Program-made: the position numbers and the translations under genes
Shown: in pieces, positions 6,366-12,979 of the stretch
Position numbering within the stretch: position 1 is the first letter of the stretch
Layout of the letters: the number at the start of each line of letters is the position of its first letter
DNA from: an uncultured Eubacteriales bacterium
GTDB taxonomy: Bacteria; Bacillota; Clostridia; Oscillospirales; Acutalibacteraceae
Assembly (NCBI GenBank): GCA_934486915.1
Contig: CAKSRC010000027.1
Location: 1-16,498, forward strand
Length of the DNA: 16,498 nucleotides
Direction of reading: 5' to 3'
Notes under the pieces: generated by a model
Database searches by the model: none
What the model was told of the DNA's origin: nothing
The model's input: the letters and a program-made list of their open reading frames with translations, nothing else

Positions 6366-7428
6366 GGTCTCTATTTTTGGAGAAAGTCACGGCGATGCAA
6401 TAGGGGTGACAATTGATAATCTGCCCGCAGGAAAAAAACTTGACTTAGAAAAAATTAATATTCACATGAAAAGGCGTGCCCCGGGTCAAGGAAGGCTTTT
6501 GTCATCAAGAAAAGAAAGTGACAATCCCAAAATTATCTCAGGATTTTTAAATGGTTATACGACGGGTACACCGCTTTGTGCCTTAATCGAAAACAATAAT
6601 GCTCATTCTAAAGATTATGAGAATATATTATCTATAGTAAGGCCGTCACATGCCGATTACCCGGGAAATATTAAGTATAAGGGTTACGGGGATGTAAGAG
6701 GTGGTGGACATTTTTCAGGTCGACTTACAGCTGCGATGACGTTTGCAGGGGCCGTATGTATGCAAATTCTAAATGAGCACGGTGTTAAAATAGCAGGTCA
6801 CATAAAATCAATAGGAAATGTTTGTGATGAAAGCTTAGACTCTATTAATGATATTAATCAAGAGTTGTACGATAGATTGACTTTAGATAACTTTCCCGTT
6901 ATAAATGATGATATAAGAGAGTGTATGCAAGAAGAAATTCTAGAGGCAAAAAGGGAAGATGACAGTATAGGGGGTCAAATAGAATGCGGCATATATGGAT
7001 TAAAGCCCGGGGTGGGGTCTCCTATATTTGAAGGAATAGAGAGCGTCATATCTTCTATAATGTTTTCAATACCCGCAGTTAAGGGTATCGAGTTTGGAAG
7101 CGGATTTGATATTTCTAGGATGAGGGGAAGCCAAGCTAACGATATTTTTTATATAGAAAATGATGAAATAAAAACCAAGACCAACCACAATGGCGGCATA
7201 TTGGGGGGCTTATCTTTTGGTATGCCCATTATATTTAATGTTGCGATAAAGCCAACACCTTCTATAGGTAAAGCTCAACTAAGCGTTGATATTAAAAAGC
7301 GGGAAAATACAGTTTTAAAAATAGAGGGTCGACATGACCCATGCATAGTTTCAAGGGCTGCACCTATAGTAGAGTCGGCCGCTGCAATAGCGATATTGGA
7401 TTTGTTGGCAGGGGAGAATAATCTATGA
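6337..7428 (+). CDS. aroC: Chorismate synthase
   Basis: AroC eliminates phosphate from EPSP to give chorismate and needs reduced FMN. The signatures are all present: 'FGESHGDAIG' with catalytic His18, 'RRAPGQGR', 'SGRLTA' after 'RGGGHF', 'MRGSQAND', 'TNHNGGILGG', 'KPTPSI', and 'GRHDPCIVSRAAPI'. I place the start at ATG 6337 because GGAGGT (6324-6329) sits 7 nt before it and the family N-terminus begins there. An upstream in-frame TTG at 6304 would add 11 residues with no ribosome binding site. The resulting 363 aa matches usual length. The chosen start overlaps aroA by 29 nt and the stop overlaps chorismate mutase by 4 nt. Confidence 0.95.
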   Translation: MSSILGKNIKVSIFGESHGDAIGVTIDNLPAGKKLDLEKINIHMKRRAPGQGRLLSSRKESDNPKIISGFLNGYTTGTPLCALIENNNAHSKDYENILSIVRPSHADYPGNIKYKGYGDVRGGGHFSGRLTAAMTFAGAVCMQILNEHGVKIAGHIKSIGNVCDESLDSINDINQELYDRLTLDNFPVINDDIRECMQEEILEAKREDDSIGGQIECGIYGLKPGVGSPIFEGIESVISSIMFSIPAVKGIEFGSGFDISRMRGSQANDIFYIENDEIKTKTNHNGGILGGLSFGMPIIFNVAIKPTPSIGKAQLSVDIKKRENTVLKIEGRHDPCIVSRAAPIVESAAAIAILDLLAGENNL

Positions 7429-7697
7429 ATCTAGATGACATAAGAAAAGAAATTGATGTTATAGACAAAGAGATTTTATCTCTTTTTATAAAGAGGATGG
7501 AGTGCGCCGAAAAGATTGCACTTATCAAAGAAAAAGAGAATCTTCCCATAGTAAATGAAGCTAGGGAAGAAGAAATTTTAAAAAATATGGCAGAAAATGC
7601 CCATGATTTTAAAGAAGAAACGAGAGAACTCTTTTCTAAGATAATGGACATAAGCAAAAAAGTACAAATAAGACAATTGGAGACTACAAAAAAATAA
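7425..7697 (+). CDS. Chorismate mutase, AroQ class, monofunctional
   Basis: This 90-aa all-helical protein matches the AroQ fold, which rearranges chorismate to prephenate for phenylalanine and tyrosine. The pattern 'IRKEIDVIDKEILSLFIKR' is followed by 'KIALIKEKENLPIVNEAREEEIL'. It places the active-site residues R7, R24, K35, R47 and E48 at the spacing seen in E. coli-type chorismate mutases. It is not fused to prephenate dehydratase, dehydrogenase or DAHP synthase, as many relatives are. It begins inside the aroC stop (ATGA overlap) and ends the operon just before a strong terminator, so it links chorismate made here to the aromatic amino-acid branch. Partner dehydratase and dehydrogenase genes are not in the window. 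Confidence 0.9.
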   Translation: MNLDDIRKEIDVIDKEILSLFIKRMECAEKIALIKEKENLPIVNEAREEEILKNMAENAHDFKEETRELFSKIMDISKKVQIRQLETTKK

Positions 7698-7701
7698 AAT
7701 T

Positions 7702-7754
7702 TACCCCCAACTTTTCATTGGTTTATAAAATGAAAAGTTAGGGGTATTTTTATT
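7702..7754. terminator. Strong terminator at the end of the aro operon
   Basis: A long stem pairs acccccaacttttcat (from 7703) with atgaaaagttaggggt (to 7745), about 15 bp with one C/A mismatch. It is followed by attttta on +. It also lies just past the stop of the convergent small gene on the - strand and may serve both directions. Confidence 0.88.
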
Positions 7755-7968
7755 AAAGAGAAAAGTCATCCTTATCATACTTGGGTAGAGGAGGAAGAAC
7801 AGTTGGTTGACGTTTTAGTGGGTCGTATTTAAAATGCTTACACTTTCCCATTTTGGGTTCCTCTTTTGCTTTAGAACAAAAATTTTGTTTGTCTTTGGCT
7901 TCATTTAAATACATACAATATTTGCAATTGGGTTCTATACTTTTTCCAAAGATTTTTTTAATAAACAT
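7753..7968 (-). CDS. Small Cys-rich hypothetical protein ending in a YDPLKR-type tail
   Basis: This 71-aa protein has four cysteines arranged C-x2-C-x12-C-x11-C ('CKYCMYL', 'NFCSK', 'GKCKHF'), then 'KYDPLKRQP' and a proline-rich acidic tail. The spacing suggests a small metal-binding knuckle. It resembles short conserved proteins of unknown function that I associate with Clostridia, but that is recall rather than a search. I choose ATG at 7966-7968 because GGAGG (complement of 7974-7978) lies 5 nt upstream; an in-frame TTG at 7980 would overlap that site. It follows the histidine phosphatase gene with a 23-nt gap and is probably co-transcribed. No signal peptide or membrane segment is visible. 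Confidence 0.75.
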   Translation of the reverse strand: MFIKKIFGKSIEPNCKYCMYLNEAKDKQNFCSKAKEEPKMGKCKHFKYDPLKRQPTVLPPLPKYDKDDFSL

Positions 7969-7991
7969 ATATGCCTCCAATAAATAATTAA

Positions 7992-8621
7992 TTAATTTTC
8001 CTTATTATTAAATACGGGAGTTTTATCATAGACTTCCATGACCATGCCCCTCATCCATAGTGATGGGTCAATTCGTAGGGCGTAGCCGCAGCCGGGACCT
8101 ACCATCCAATCCATGGGTGGAGCCTTGGGTATGCCATATGATGAGAGTAATGTTGTTAATACTCCCGAGTGAGTTACAATAGCAGCCGATGTTGTGCCGG
8201 ATCGCATCAAACTTTCAACGATTTTCTCGAAAGCTAGGCAGATTCTATATGTAAACTTACTTGCACTCTCACCGTTAGGCGGGGGATTCTTGCTCGCATC
8301 TTTAAGCCATAGTTTAAAGAGTTCGTCATTTTCAAGATCTTTTGCAGATTTTCCTTCCCAATCCCCAAAGTCACATTCGCAAAGTTCGCCTACTGTAATG
8401 TAATTGCTGCTCGGGTAAATAATTTTGCATGTTTCTACGCAGCGTTTAAGTGGACTTGTATAAATAACGTCAACCTTAGGATACTCAGCTTGATTTTTAA
8501 TATCTATAAGCTGGGCCTTTCCGTTTTGAGAAAGGGGTAAGTCGGTTTTTCCCACATAGCAGCCGGTTTCATTTGCTTTGGTCATACCGTGCCTTATTAA
8601 ATATATGTAATAAGATTTCAT
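7992..8621 (-). CDS. Histidine phosphatase family protein (phosphoglycerate mutase-like)
   Basis: This 209-aa protein is a branch-1 histidine phosphatase. The phosphate-accepting 'LIRHGMT' carries R10 and H11. 'SPLKRCVETC' supplies a second arginine (R60). 'ELCECDFGDWEG' supplies the acid/base glutamate (E83), and 'VTHSGV' supplies the second histidine (H151). Members act on many phosphate esters: 3-phosphoglycerate, alpha-ribazole phosphate, sugar phosphates. Sequence alone does not settle the substrate, and no cobalamin genes lie nearby to support a CobC role. The ribosome binding site AAGGAG (complement of 8630-8635) fits the ATG. It is divergent from the XRE regulator, sharing a 118-nt control region. 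Confidence 0.88.
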   Translation of the reverse strand: MKSYYIYLIRHGMTKANETGCYVGKTDLPLSQNGKAQLIDIKNQAEYPKVDVIYTSPLKRCVETCKIIYPSSNYITVGELCECDFGDWEGKSAKDLENDELFKLWLKDASKNPPPNGESASKFTYRICLAFEKIVESLMRSGTTSAAIVTHSGVLTTLLSSYGIPKAPPMDWMVGPGCGYALRIDPSLWMRGMVMEVYDKTPVFNNKEN

Positions 8622-8656
8622 TGTGGATTCTCCTTAATAAATTTTAAATGTCGTGA

Positions 8657-8673
8657 TTTGTCGTATTTACAAA
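8657..8673. promoter_or_regulatory. Inverted repeat over the -35 box, possible autoregulatory operator
   Basis: TTTGT (8657-8661) and ACAAA (8669-8673) flank a 7-nt spacer and cover the -35 element of the regulator promoter. XRE-type repressors often bind short palindromes like this at their own promoters. The arms are short and the DNA AT-rich, so the assignment is tentative. Confidence 0.4.
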
Positions 8674-8694
8674 CGGTTTTAAATAATATATAAT
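8666..8694 (+). promoter_or_regulatory. Sigma-A promoter of the XRE regulator gene
   Basis: TTTACA (8666-8671), a 17-nt spacer and a perfect TATAAT (8689-8694) lie 45 nt before the start codon. This is one of the best promoter matches in the window. Confidence 0.8.
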
Positions 8695-8739
8695 TTACAA
8701 GAGGTTTATAAAACAATTTGTTTATTGGGGGTATACGTA

Positions 8740-9447
8740 ATGAATGATAGTTTTTGCAGGATTATAACCCTGCTTAGAAAAGAGCGTATGTTAAGTCAAA
8801 AGGCGGCGGCAGCCGACCTTAATATATCTCAAGCACTTTTGTCCCACTACGAAAAGGGAATAAGGGAGTGCGGTCTTGATTTTGTTGTTAAAGTTGCGGA
8901 TTATTATAATGTGTCGTGCGATTATCTTTTGGGAAGAACTCCTGAAAGAAATGGTGCAAAACTTACAGTTGATGATATTCCGGATCAAGACGAGTTTGGA
9001 AAAGAGAATGTGTTTAGAGGAAGTGTACTTCCTACTCTCAATAAAAGGTTGATATTCAATTCGCTTAACATTGTGTTTGATATTCTTCAAAAATATAATA
9101 ATAAGAGCTTGACCACTGAAGTTTCAACATATTTAATGGTAGCTGTTTATAATATGTTTAGGACATTATATTCCGCAGAACCTAAAAATCCGCAGGATAT
9201 GTTTGCAGTACCAAGCCAACTATATAAAGGGTTTTCATCTTCGGCGTTATCTATAGCGGACGCTAATGCATCATGTATTGCTTCAGGAAAGAGTATTGGA
9301 AACATGAAGGGGTTAAAGAAGGACTTATCTATCCCACTTAGCCCGGATACTATAACAAAGGAATATCCTTTACTTTCATCATCTTTATATAATCTAATAC
9401 AGACATCCGAAACACGTATGGGTGCCAAGAAAAATAATAGACAATAA
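8740..9447 (+). CDS. XRE-family helix-turn-helix regulator with a long uncharacterised C-terminal domain
   Basis: The first 65 or so residues form a Cro/CI-type helix-turn-helix: 'RIITLLRKERMLSQKAAAADLNISQALLS' with 'HYEKGIRECGLDFVVKVADYYNVSCDYLLG' ending the domain. The remaining 170 residues have no domain I recognise. They include 'SLNIVFDILQKYNN' and 'VSTYLMVAVYNMFRTLYS', which look like amphipathic helices, perhaps for dimerisation or ligand sensing. No catalytic peptidase motif (Ser-Lys) of LexA/CI type is visible. I use ATG 8740 (235 aa) because GGGGG (8727-8731) lies 8 nt upstream; a TTG at 8725 precedes that site. It is monocistronic, with its own promoter and a strong terminator. 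Its targets are unknown, although it may control itself and the divergent phosphatase gene. Confidence 0.85.
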   Translation: MNDSFCRIITLLRKERMLSQKAAAADLNISQALLSHYEKGIRECGLDFVVKVADYYNVSCDYLLGRTPERNGAKLTVDDIPDQDEFGKENVFRGSVLPTLNKRLIFNSLNIVFDILQKYNNKSLTTEVSTYLMVAVYNMFRTLYSAEPKNPQDMFAVPSQLYKGFSSSALSIADANASCIASGKSIGNMKGLKKDLSIPLSPDTITKEYPLLSSSLYNLIQTSETRMGAKKNNRQ

Positions 9448-9453
9448 AAATTT

Positions 9454-9492
9454 GCCTTTGAGCTTTTATTTAAAGCCAAAGGCTCTTTTTAT
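9454..9492. terminator. Bidirectional terminator between the XRE gene and the PASTA protein gene
   Basis: Arms gcctttg/caaaggc (9454-9460 and 9477-9483) and gcttt/aaagc (9462-9466 and 9472-9476) stack with a single bulged A around a 5-nt loop. The stem is followed by tctttttat on + and by aaatttttatt on -. It lies between convergent genes. Confidence 0.9.
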
Positions 9493-9514
9493 GAAGTATA
9501 AAAGTGAAATTTTA

Positions 9515-11113
9515 TTATAGGGCATTTCCTTGGCTTACTGCGATTGATACCTTTGAGCCGTATTCGAGTTTATCGCCTGCGTGTTGATTTTTATATCCTA
9601 TTACATAGCCGCTTGGTATGGTGTCGCTGTATTCCTTAACTTCCTCAGGGGAGAAGCCCATAGACGAAAGCTTTAAAGAAGCTTCTGAAAGAGTTAAACC
9701 AACTACGCTTGGAAGGGCGATGATTTTAGGCCCTTTGCTTACGGTTACGATTATAGCAGTGTCTTTTTCTATTTCTTGACCCGGTTCGGGTACTTGGGAA
9801 ATTATGTTCCCGGCCTCTACTGTATTGCTGAATTCATCGGATGATTTTAATACTGTATACTTTGCAGAGTCATCTAACTCCTTTTGGATTTCATCAAAGT
9901 TTTTGCCTAAAAGATTAGGTGCTTCTATGCCGTCTTTGACAGGGGTACTTGATGACGCAGCTTCGACTGTACTCGATTGTTCAGATGGCGATGACGAAGA
10001 TGATAAGTCTGAGTTAAAGTCTTTCCAAAAAACAAATCCCATGCCTACTATTACTAATACTAATATCGTAATGCCAAATGATATGGTACTTAATGCAAGT
10101 TTAGACATTTCTTTGCTTTTATAATTATTGCTATCTTGGGGTTCGTCCATATCCTTTACCGATGGGACTGAAGAAAGTTCCGTTCTAAATGCTTCAAAAG
10201 AAGGGGTTCTGTCCTTTGGGTATACTTGCAAAGCGTTTGCAAGTGAAGAAAGTACATTAGAAGGGATTTCTTTTAAAAGTGATGTCGGTATTAAAAGCCT
10301 ATCGTTTTCCTTCCTTTTAATTGCCGATTGAGGATATTTGCCCGTGAGGGCAAAAAATATGCAGGCAGCTATTGCGTAGACATCACTTTTTTCAGTTACC
10401 TTTAAGCTGGGTTCGTATTGCTCCAAAGCGGTAATCCCATCATGAGCATGGAATGGGACGCTTGGGTTTGCCTTGCTGAACTCCGGGATGGTGAAGCCTA
10501 CTATTTTCATTTTGCCAAAGTGGGTCACGATAAAATTTTCAGGTGAGATTGCGTAGTGGCCTATACCAATACGATGCATTTCACTTAGGGCGGATATAAC
10601 AGGCATAAACAAGGGCTTTGCGATATCCCAGCTTACAAGGCCGCCGCTTCTTAGGATAAATTTGTTTAAGGTTACGCCGTCGACCCATTCATATACGACA
10701 TAGGCTGTATTGTTGGCAGTAAATATATCATATATAGGCACAAGCGCCGAGAAATTTCTAAACTTTGCTATAGTGCGAAAGTATCTTAAAAATTGTTGTT
10801 TATATATATTGTAATTATCTTCAAAATCATATATTACTTCTACTTTTTTGCCGTTTCGTGCGGCCTTATGAAGGGGGAAAAATTCTCTTATATAAACAGT
10901 TGATTTTGATATGTCGTCATATGCTATATATCCAATACCCTCACAGTTTTGGTCTAATTGTTTTCCTATAAAATATCTTTCTTCCAAAACAGTGCCCTTT
11001 TTTAGGAAAGGGTCACTTTGAAGTTCCGATTGATTATATCCGCATTTTGGGCATATTTCTAAATCACCTATTGAAGACATACAAGATTTGCATAACTTAT
11101 CAAAATCACTCAA
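9515..11113 (-). CDS. Zinc-ribbon / kinase-fold / TM / PASTA protein, predicted pseudokinase
   Basis: Domains in order (532 aa from TTG 11113): a zinc ribbon with C8, C11, C21 and C24 ('CKSC', 'CPKCG'); a Hanks-type kinase fold, about 39-315; a membrane helix, about 342-363 ('TILVLVIVGMGFVFW'); a Ser/Thr-rich linker; and two extracellular PASTA repeats (395-462, 465-529). PASTA kinases sense muropeptides or lipid II outside and phosphorylate division and wall proteins inside. Here three catalytic positions are changed. The VAIK lysine is Arg76 ('VYIREFF'), the HRD aspartate is Ala188 ('HYAISPEN'), and the DFG aspartate is Gly206 ('VGFT'). The APE-like 'QYEP' and the helix-F 'SDVYAIA' remain, so the fold is probably kept without normal phosphotransfer. 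GGAGG (complement of 11122-11126) lies 8 nt before this TTG; a TTG at 11128 overlaps it. No PP2C phosphatase gene is adjacent. Confidence 0.88.
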   Translation of the reverse strand: MSDFDKLCKSCMSSIGDLEICPKCGYNQSELQSDPFLKKGTVLEERYFIGKQLDQNCEGIGYIAYDDISKSTVYIREFFPLHKAARNGKKVEVIYDFEDNYNIYKQQFLRYFRTIAKFRNFSALVPIYDIFTANNTAYVVYEWVDGVTLNKFILRSGGLVSWDIAKPLFMPVISALSEMHRIGIGHYAISPENFIVTHFGKMKIVGFTIPEFSKANPSVPFHAHDGITALEQYEPSLKVTEKSDVYAIAACIFFALTGKYPQSAIKRKENDRLLIPTSLLKEIPSNVLSSLANALQVYPKDRTPSFEAFRTELSSVPSVKDMDEPQDSNNYKSKEMSKLALSTISFGITILVLVIVGMGFVFWKDFNSDLSSSSSPSEQSSTVEAASSSTPVKDGIEAPNLLGKNFDEIQKELDDSAKYTVLKSSDEFSNTVEAGNIISQVPEPGQEIEKDTAIIVTVSKGPKIIALPSVVGLTLSEASLKLSSMGFSPEEVKEYSDTIPSGYVIGYKNQHAGDKLEYGSKVSIAVSQGNAL

Positions 11114-11146
11114 GATATACACCTCCAAAAAACATCATTACAATTT

Positions 11147-11166
11147 AATGTTAAAATTATAACATT
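11147..11166. promoter_or_regulatory. Inverted repeat over the -10 box of the pseudokinase promoter
   Basis: AATGTTA (11147-11153) and TAACATT (11160-11166) are perfect 7-nt arms with a 6-nt spacer and enclose the TATAAT. A repressor bound here would block the promoter. The binding protein is unknown and the AT-rich context allows chance. Confidence 0.4.
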
Positions 11167-11184
11167 AGTTCTTTAAAAAATCAA
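11156..11184 (-). promoter_or_regulatory. Sigma-A promoter of the PASTA pseudokinase gene
   Basis: Read on the - strand: TTGATT (complement of 11179-11184), 17 nt, and a perfect TATAAT (complement of 11156-11161). It sits about 45 nt upstream of the chosen TTG start. Confidence 0.78.
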
Positions 11185-11199
11185 TTAATATATAATAAA

Positions 11200-11245
11200 A
11201 GCCGCCGCAGAAACTGGCTATTTCTTACGGCGACTAAGTATTTTT
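11200..11245. terminator. Terminator downstream of proS
   Basis: agccgccg (11200-11207) pairs with cggcgact (11228-11235) with one mismatch, and an inner agaaa/tttct adds to the stem. T-rich tails exist both ways: cttttatta on the - strand after proS, and aagtattttttt on +. It separates proS from the pseudokinase promoter. Confidence 0.75.
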
Positions 11246-11267
11246 TTATTTTAAAAGGGCGAGATTT

Positions 11268-12704
11268 TTAATATGCCTTGCCCCATATAACCATTGTATC
11301 AGCCTTTTTAGAGCAGCAAACACAAGTATCTGCAACTTGCTCTTGTTCAAATGGCATACAGCGTGAGGAAACACCTGCGATATCTTTTAATTTTTCTTCA
11401 CATTCTGTACTGCCGCACCACATTGCCTTTATAAGACCCGGCTTGTTGTCTGCGATATCCTTTAGTTCATCTAAGGTTTTAGCAGTATATGTCATATTTT
11501 CACGACGATTTAAAGCCTTGTCATACATACCTTTTCTTACAAGCTCTAAAGCCTTAGGGATTTCTTCTTCGAGGTTGTCGAGTGATACAAAGATTTTTTC
11601 TCGATTATCTCTTCTAACTAATACGCATTGATTTTTTTCTATATCCTTAGGACCTATTTCAAGTCTAAGAGGTACACCCTTCATTTCGTATTGGGAGAAT
11701 TTCCATCCCGGGCTTTGGTCTGAGTCGTCAACCTTTACCCTGCATATATTTTTAAGCTTGTCCTTTATCTCAAATGCTTTATCTAAGACACCTTCTTTAT
11801 GCATAGCGATTGGAACAATGATTACTTGTATAGGAGCTACTGCGGGAGGTAGAACTAAGCCGTTGTCATCGCCATGTGTCATGATGATGCCGCCTATTAC
11901 TCTTGTGGACATTCCCCATGATGTTTGATAAGGGTAGGAGCTTTTGTTGTCTTTATCTTGGAAAGTTATATCAAATGCCTTGGAAAAACCGTCGCCAAAA
12001 TAGTGGCTTGTCCCGGATTGCAGAGCCTTTCCATCATGCATTAATGCTTCAATTGTATATGTAGCTTCAGCCCCTGCGAATTTTTCTTTATCCGTCTTTT
12101 TACCCTTTATGACGGGGATAGCTAGATAATTTTCGCAAAAGTCCGCATACACATTGAGCATAGTCTCAGTTTCTTCTCTAGCTTCTTTGGCAGTTGCATG
12201 CATTGTGTGACCTTCCTGCCATTGAAATTCGACAGAACGCAAGAAGGGTCTTGTTGTTTTCTCCCATCTTACGACAGAGCACCATTGGTTATAAAGTTTA
12301 GGTAGATCTCTCCATGAGTGAATTACTTTGGAGTAGTGGTCGCAAAAGAGTGTTTCAGATGTAGGTCTTACACAAAGCCTTTCAGCGAGTTTTTCATTTC
12401 CGCCGTGAGTTACCCAAGCAACTTCAGGAGCAAAACCCTCAACATGGTCTTTTTCCTTTTGGAGTAAGCTTTCAGGGATGAACAAAGGCATTGCGACATT
12501 TTCATGTCCTAATTCTTTAAATTTGCCGTCCAATATTTTTTGAATATTTTCCCAAATAGCATAGCCATATGGCTCTATTATCATGCATCCTCTTACGCTT
12601 GAATAGTCCATAAGTTCTGCCTTTTTAACTATATCCGTATACCACTTTGCGAAATCTTCATCCATAGATGTGATTTCTTCAACCATTTTCTTTTGGTTTG
12701 CCAT
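11268..12704 (-). CDS. proS: Prolyl-tRNA synthetase, archaeal/eukaryote-like type (ProS type 3)
   Basis: This class II synthetase charges tRNA-Pro. At 478 aa it lacks the editing insertion of the E. coli-type enzyme and instead follows the compact archaeal-like form. Motif 2-like 'VRWEKTTRPFLRSVEFQWQEGHT', 'RPTSETLFCDHYSK', and motif 3-like 'HGDDNGLVLPPAVAP' with 'TSWGMSTRVIGGIIM' are all present. The anticodon-binding region and a C-terminal cysteine-rich domain follow, with C430, C435, C461, C463 and C464 as likely zinc ligands, and the typical aromatic C-terminus 'WGKAY'. The ribosome binding site is AAGGCGG (about 10 nt upstream). It has its own promoter and terminator, so it is monocistronic. 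Confidence 0.95.
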   Translation of the reverse strand: MANQKKMVEEITSMDEDFAKWYTDIVKKAELMDYSSVRGCMIIEPYGYAIWENIQKILDGKFKELGHENVAMPLFIPESLLQKEKDHVEGFAPEVAWVTHGGNEKLAERLCVRPTSETLFCDHYSKVIHSWRDLPKLYNQWCSVVRWEKTTRPFLRSVEFQWQEGHTMHATAKEAREETETMLNVYADFCENYLAIPVIKGKKTDKEKFAGAEATYTIEALMHDGKALQSGTSHYFGDGFSKAFDITFQDKDNKSSYPYQTSWGMSTRVIGGIIMTHGDDNGLVLPPAVAPIQVIIVPIAMHKEGVLDKAFEIKDKLKNICRVKVDDSDQSPGWKFSQYEMKGVPLRLEIGPKDIEKNQCVLVRRDNREKIFVSLDNLEEEIPKALELVRKGMYDKALNRRENMTYTAKTLDELKDIADNKPGLIKAMWCGSTECEEKLKDIAGVSSRCMPFEQEQVADTCVCCSKKADTMVIWGKAY

Positions 12705-12751
12705 TTAACATATTCCGCCTTCCAAATTATAAATTATTAACAATAAACTTT

Positions 12752-12780
12752 ATTATATAAGTTTAACTTATGATTTTCAA
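12752..12780 (-). promoter_or_regulatory. Sigma-A promoter of proS
   Basis: On the - strand: TTGAAA (complement of 12775-12780), 17-nt spacer, perfect TATAAT (complement of 12752-12757), about 48 nt before the start codon. The short leader leaves no room for a full T-box. Confidence 0.8.
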
Positions 12781-12799
12781 GTGTGGCGATTCAATATCC

Positions 12800-12840
12800 T
12801 TTTGCTATAGCAAAAATAAAGAGCCTCTCTTATGAGAGGC
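12800..12840 (-). terminator. Terminator downstream of the beta-helix gene
   Basis: GCCTCTC (12823-12829) and GAGAGGC (12834-12840) form a perfect 7-bp stem with a 4-nt loop. On the - strand it is followed by tctttatttttg. Next to it is a 16-nt perfect palindrome TTTTGCTATAGCAAAA (12800-12815), which may add a second hairpin. It would end transcription coming from the beta-helix gene through the repeat copy at 12863-12972. Confidence 0.75.
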
Positions 12841-12862
12841 CATTTATAATCAAAGTGAAAAT

Positions 12863-12972
12863 GTCCCCGCCCTCTTAAGGCGGTGGAGGGAATATAATTC
12901 CCAATGAAAATCTTAGAAGTTAACGCTCCCTTTGCACTGTTTACAATTTGCCGCATGTTTTGCTCTGATTTA
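12863..12972 (+). repeat. Degenerate hairpin-headed repeat, copy B
   Basis: This is the second copy of the element at 2112-2208, in the same orientation on the + strand. It starts with a GC-rich hairpin (ccgcc...ggcgg around ctctta), followed by a perfect small hairpin gggaat-ata-attccc, the shared word cgctccctttgc (12924-12935), and the shared end GCTCTGATTTA. No coding potential is seen. It lies between the stop of the beta-helix gene and that gene's terminator, so it would be transcribed antisense in its 3' UTR. The 275-nt gap 12705-12979 thus holds the proS promoter, a terminator and this repeat. Confidence 0.5.
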
Positions 12973-12979
12973 GGTTGGA

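Noticed and set aside
7992..8621. CobC (alpha-ribazole phosphatase) or glycolytic phosphoglycerate mutase
   Set aside because: No cobalamin or glycolysis genes lie nearby, and the family is too promiscuous to name from these motifs.
8791..9090. 99-aa ORF on the - strand inside the XRE regulator gene
   Set aside because: It is antisense to a clear helix-turn-helix gene with its own promoter and ribosome binding site, and has no recognisable features.
9515..11113. Annotation as an active serine/threonine kinase
   Set aside because: The catalytic Lys, HRD Asp and DFG Asp are all replaced, confirmed from the codons on the - strand.
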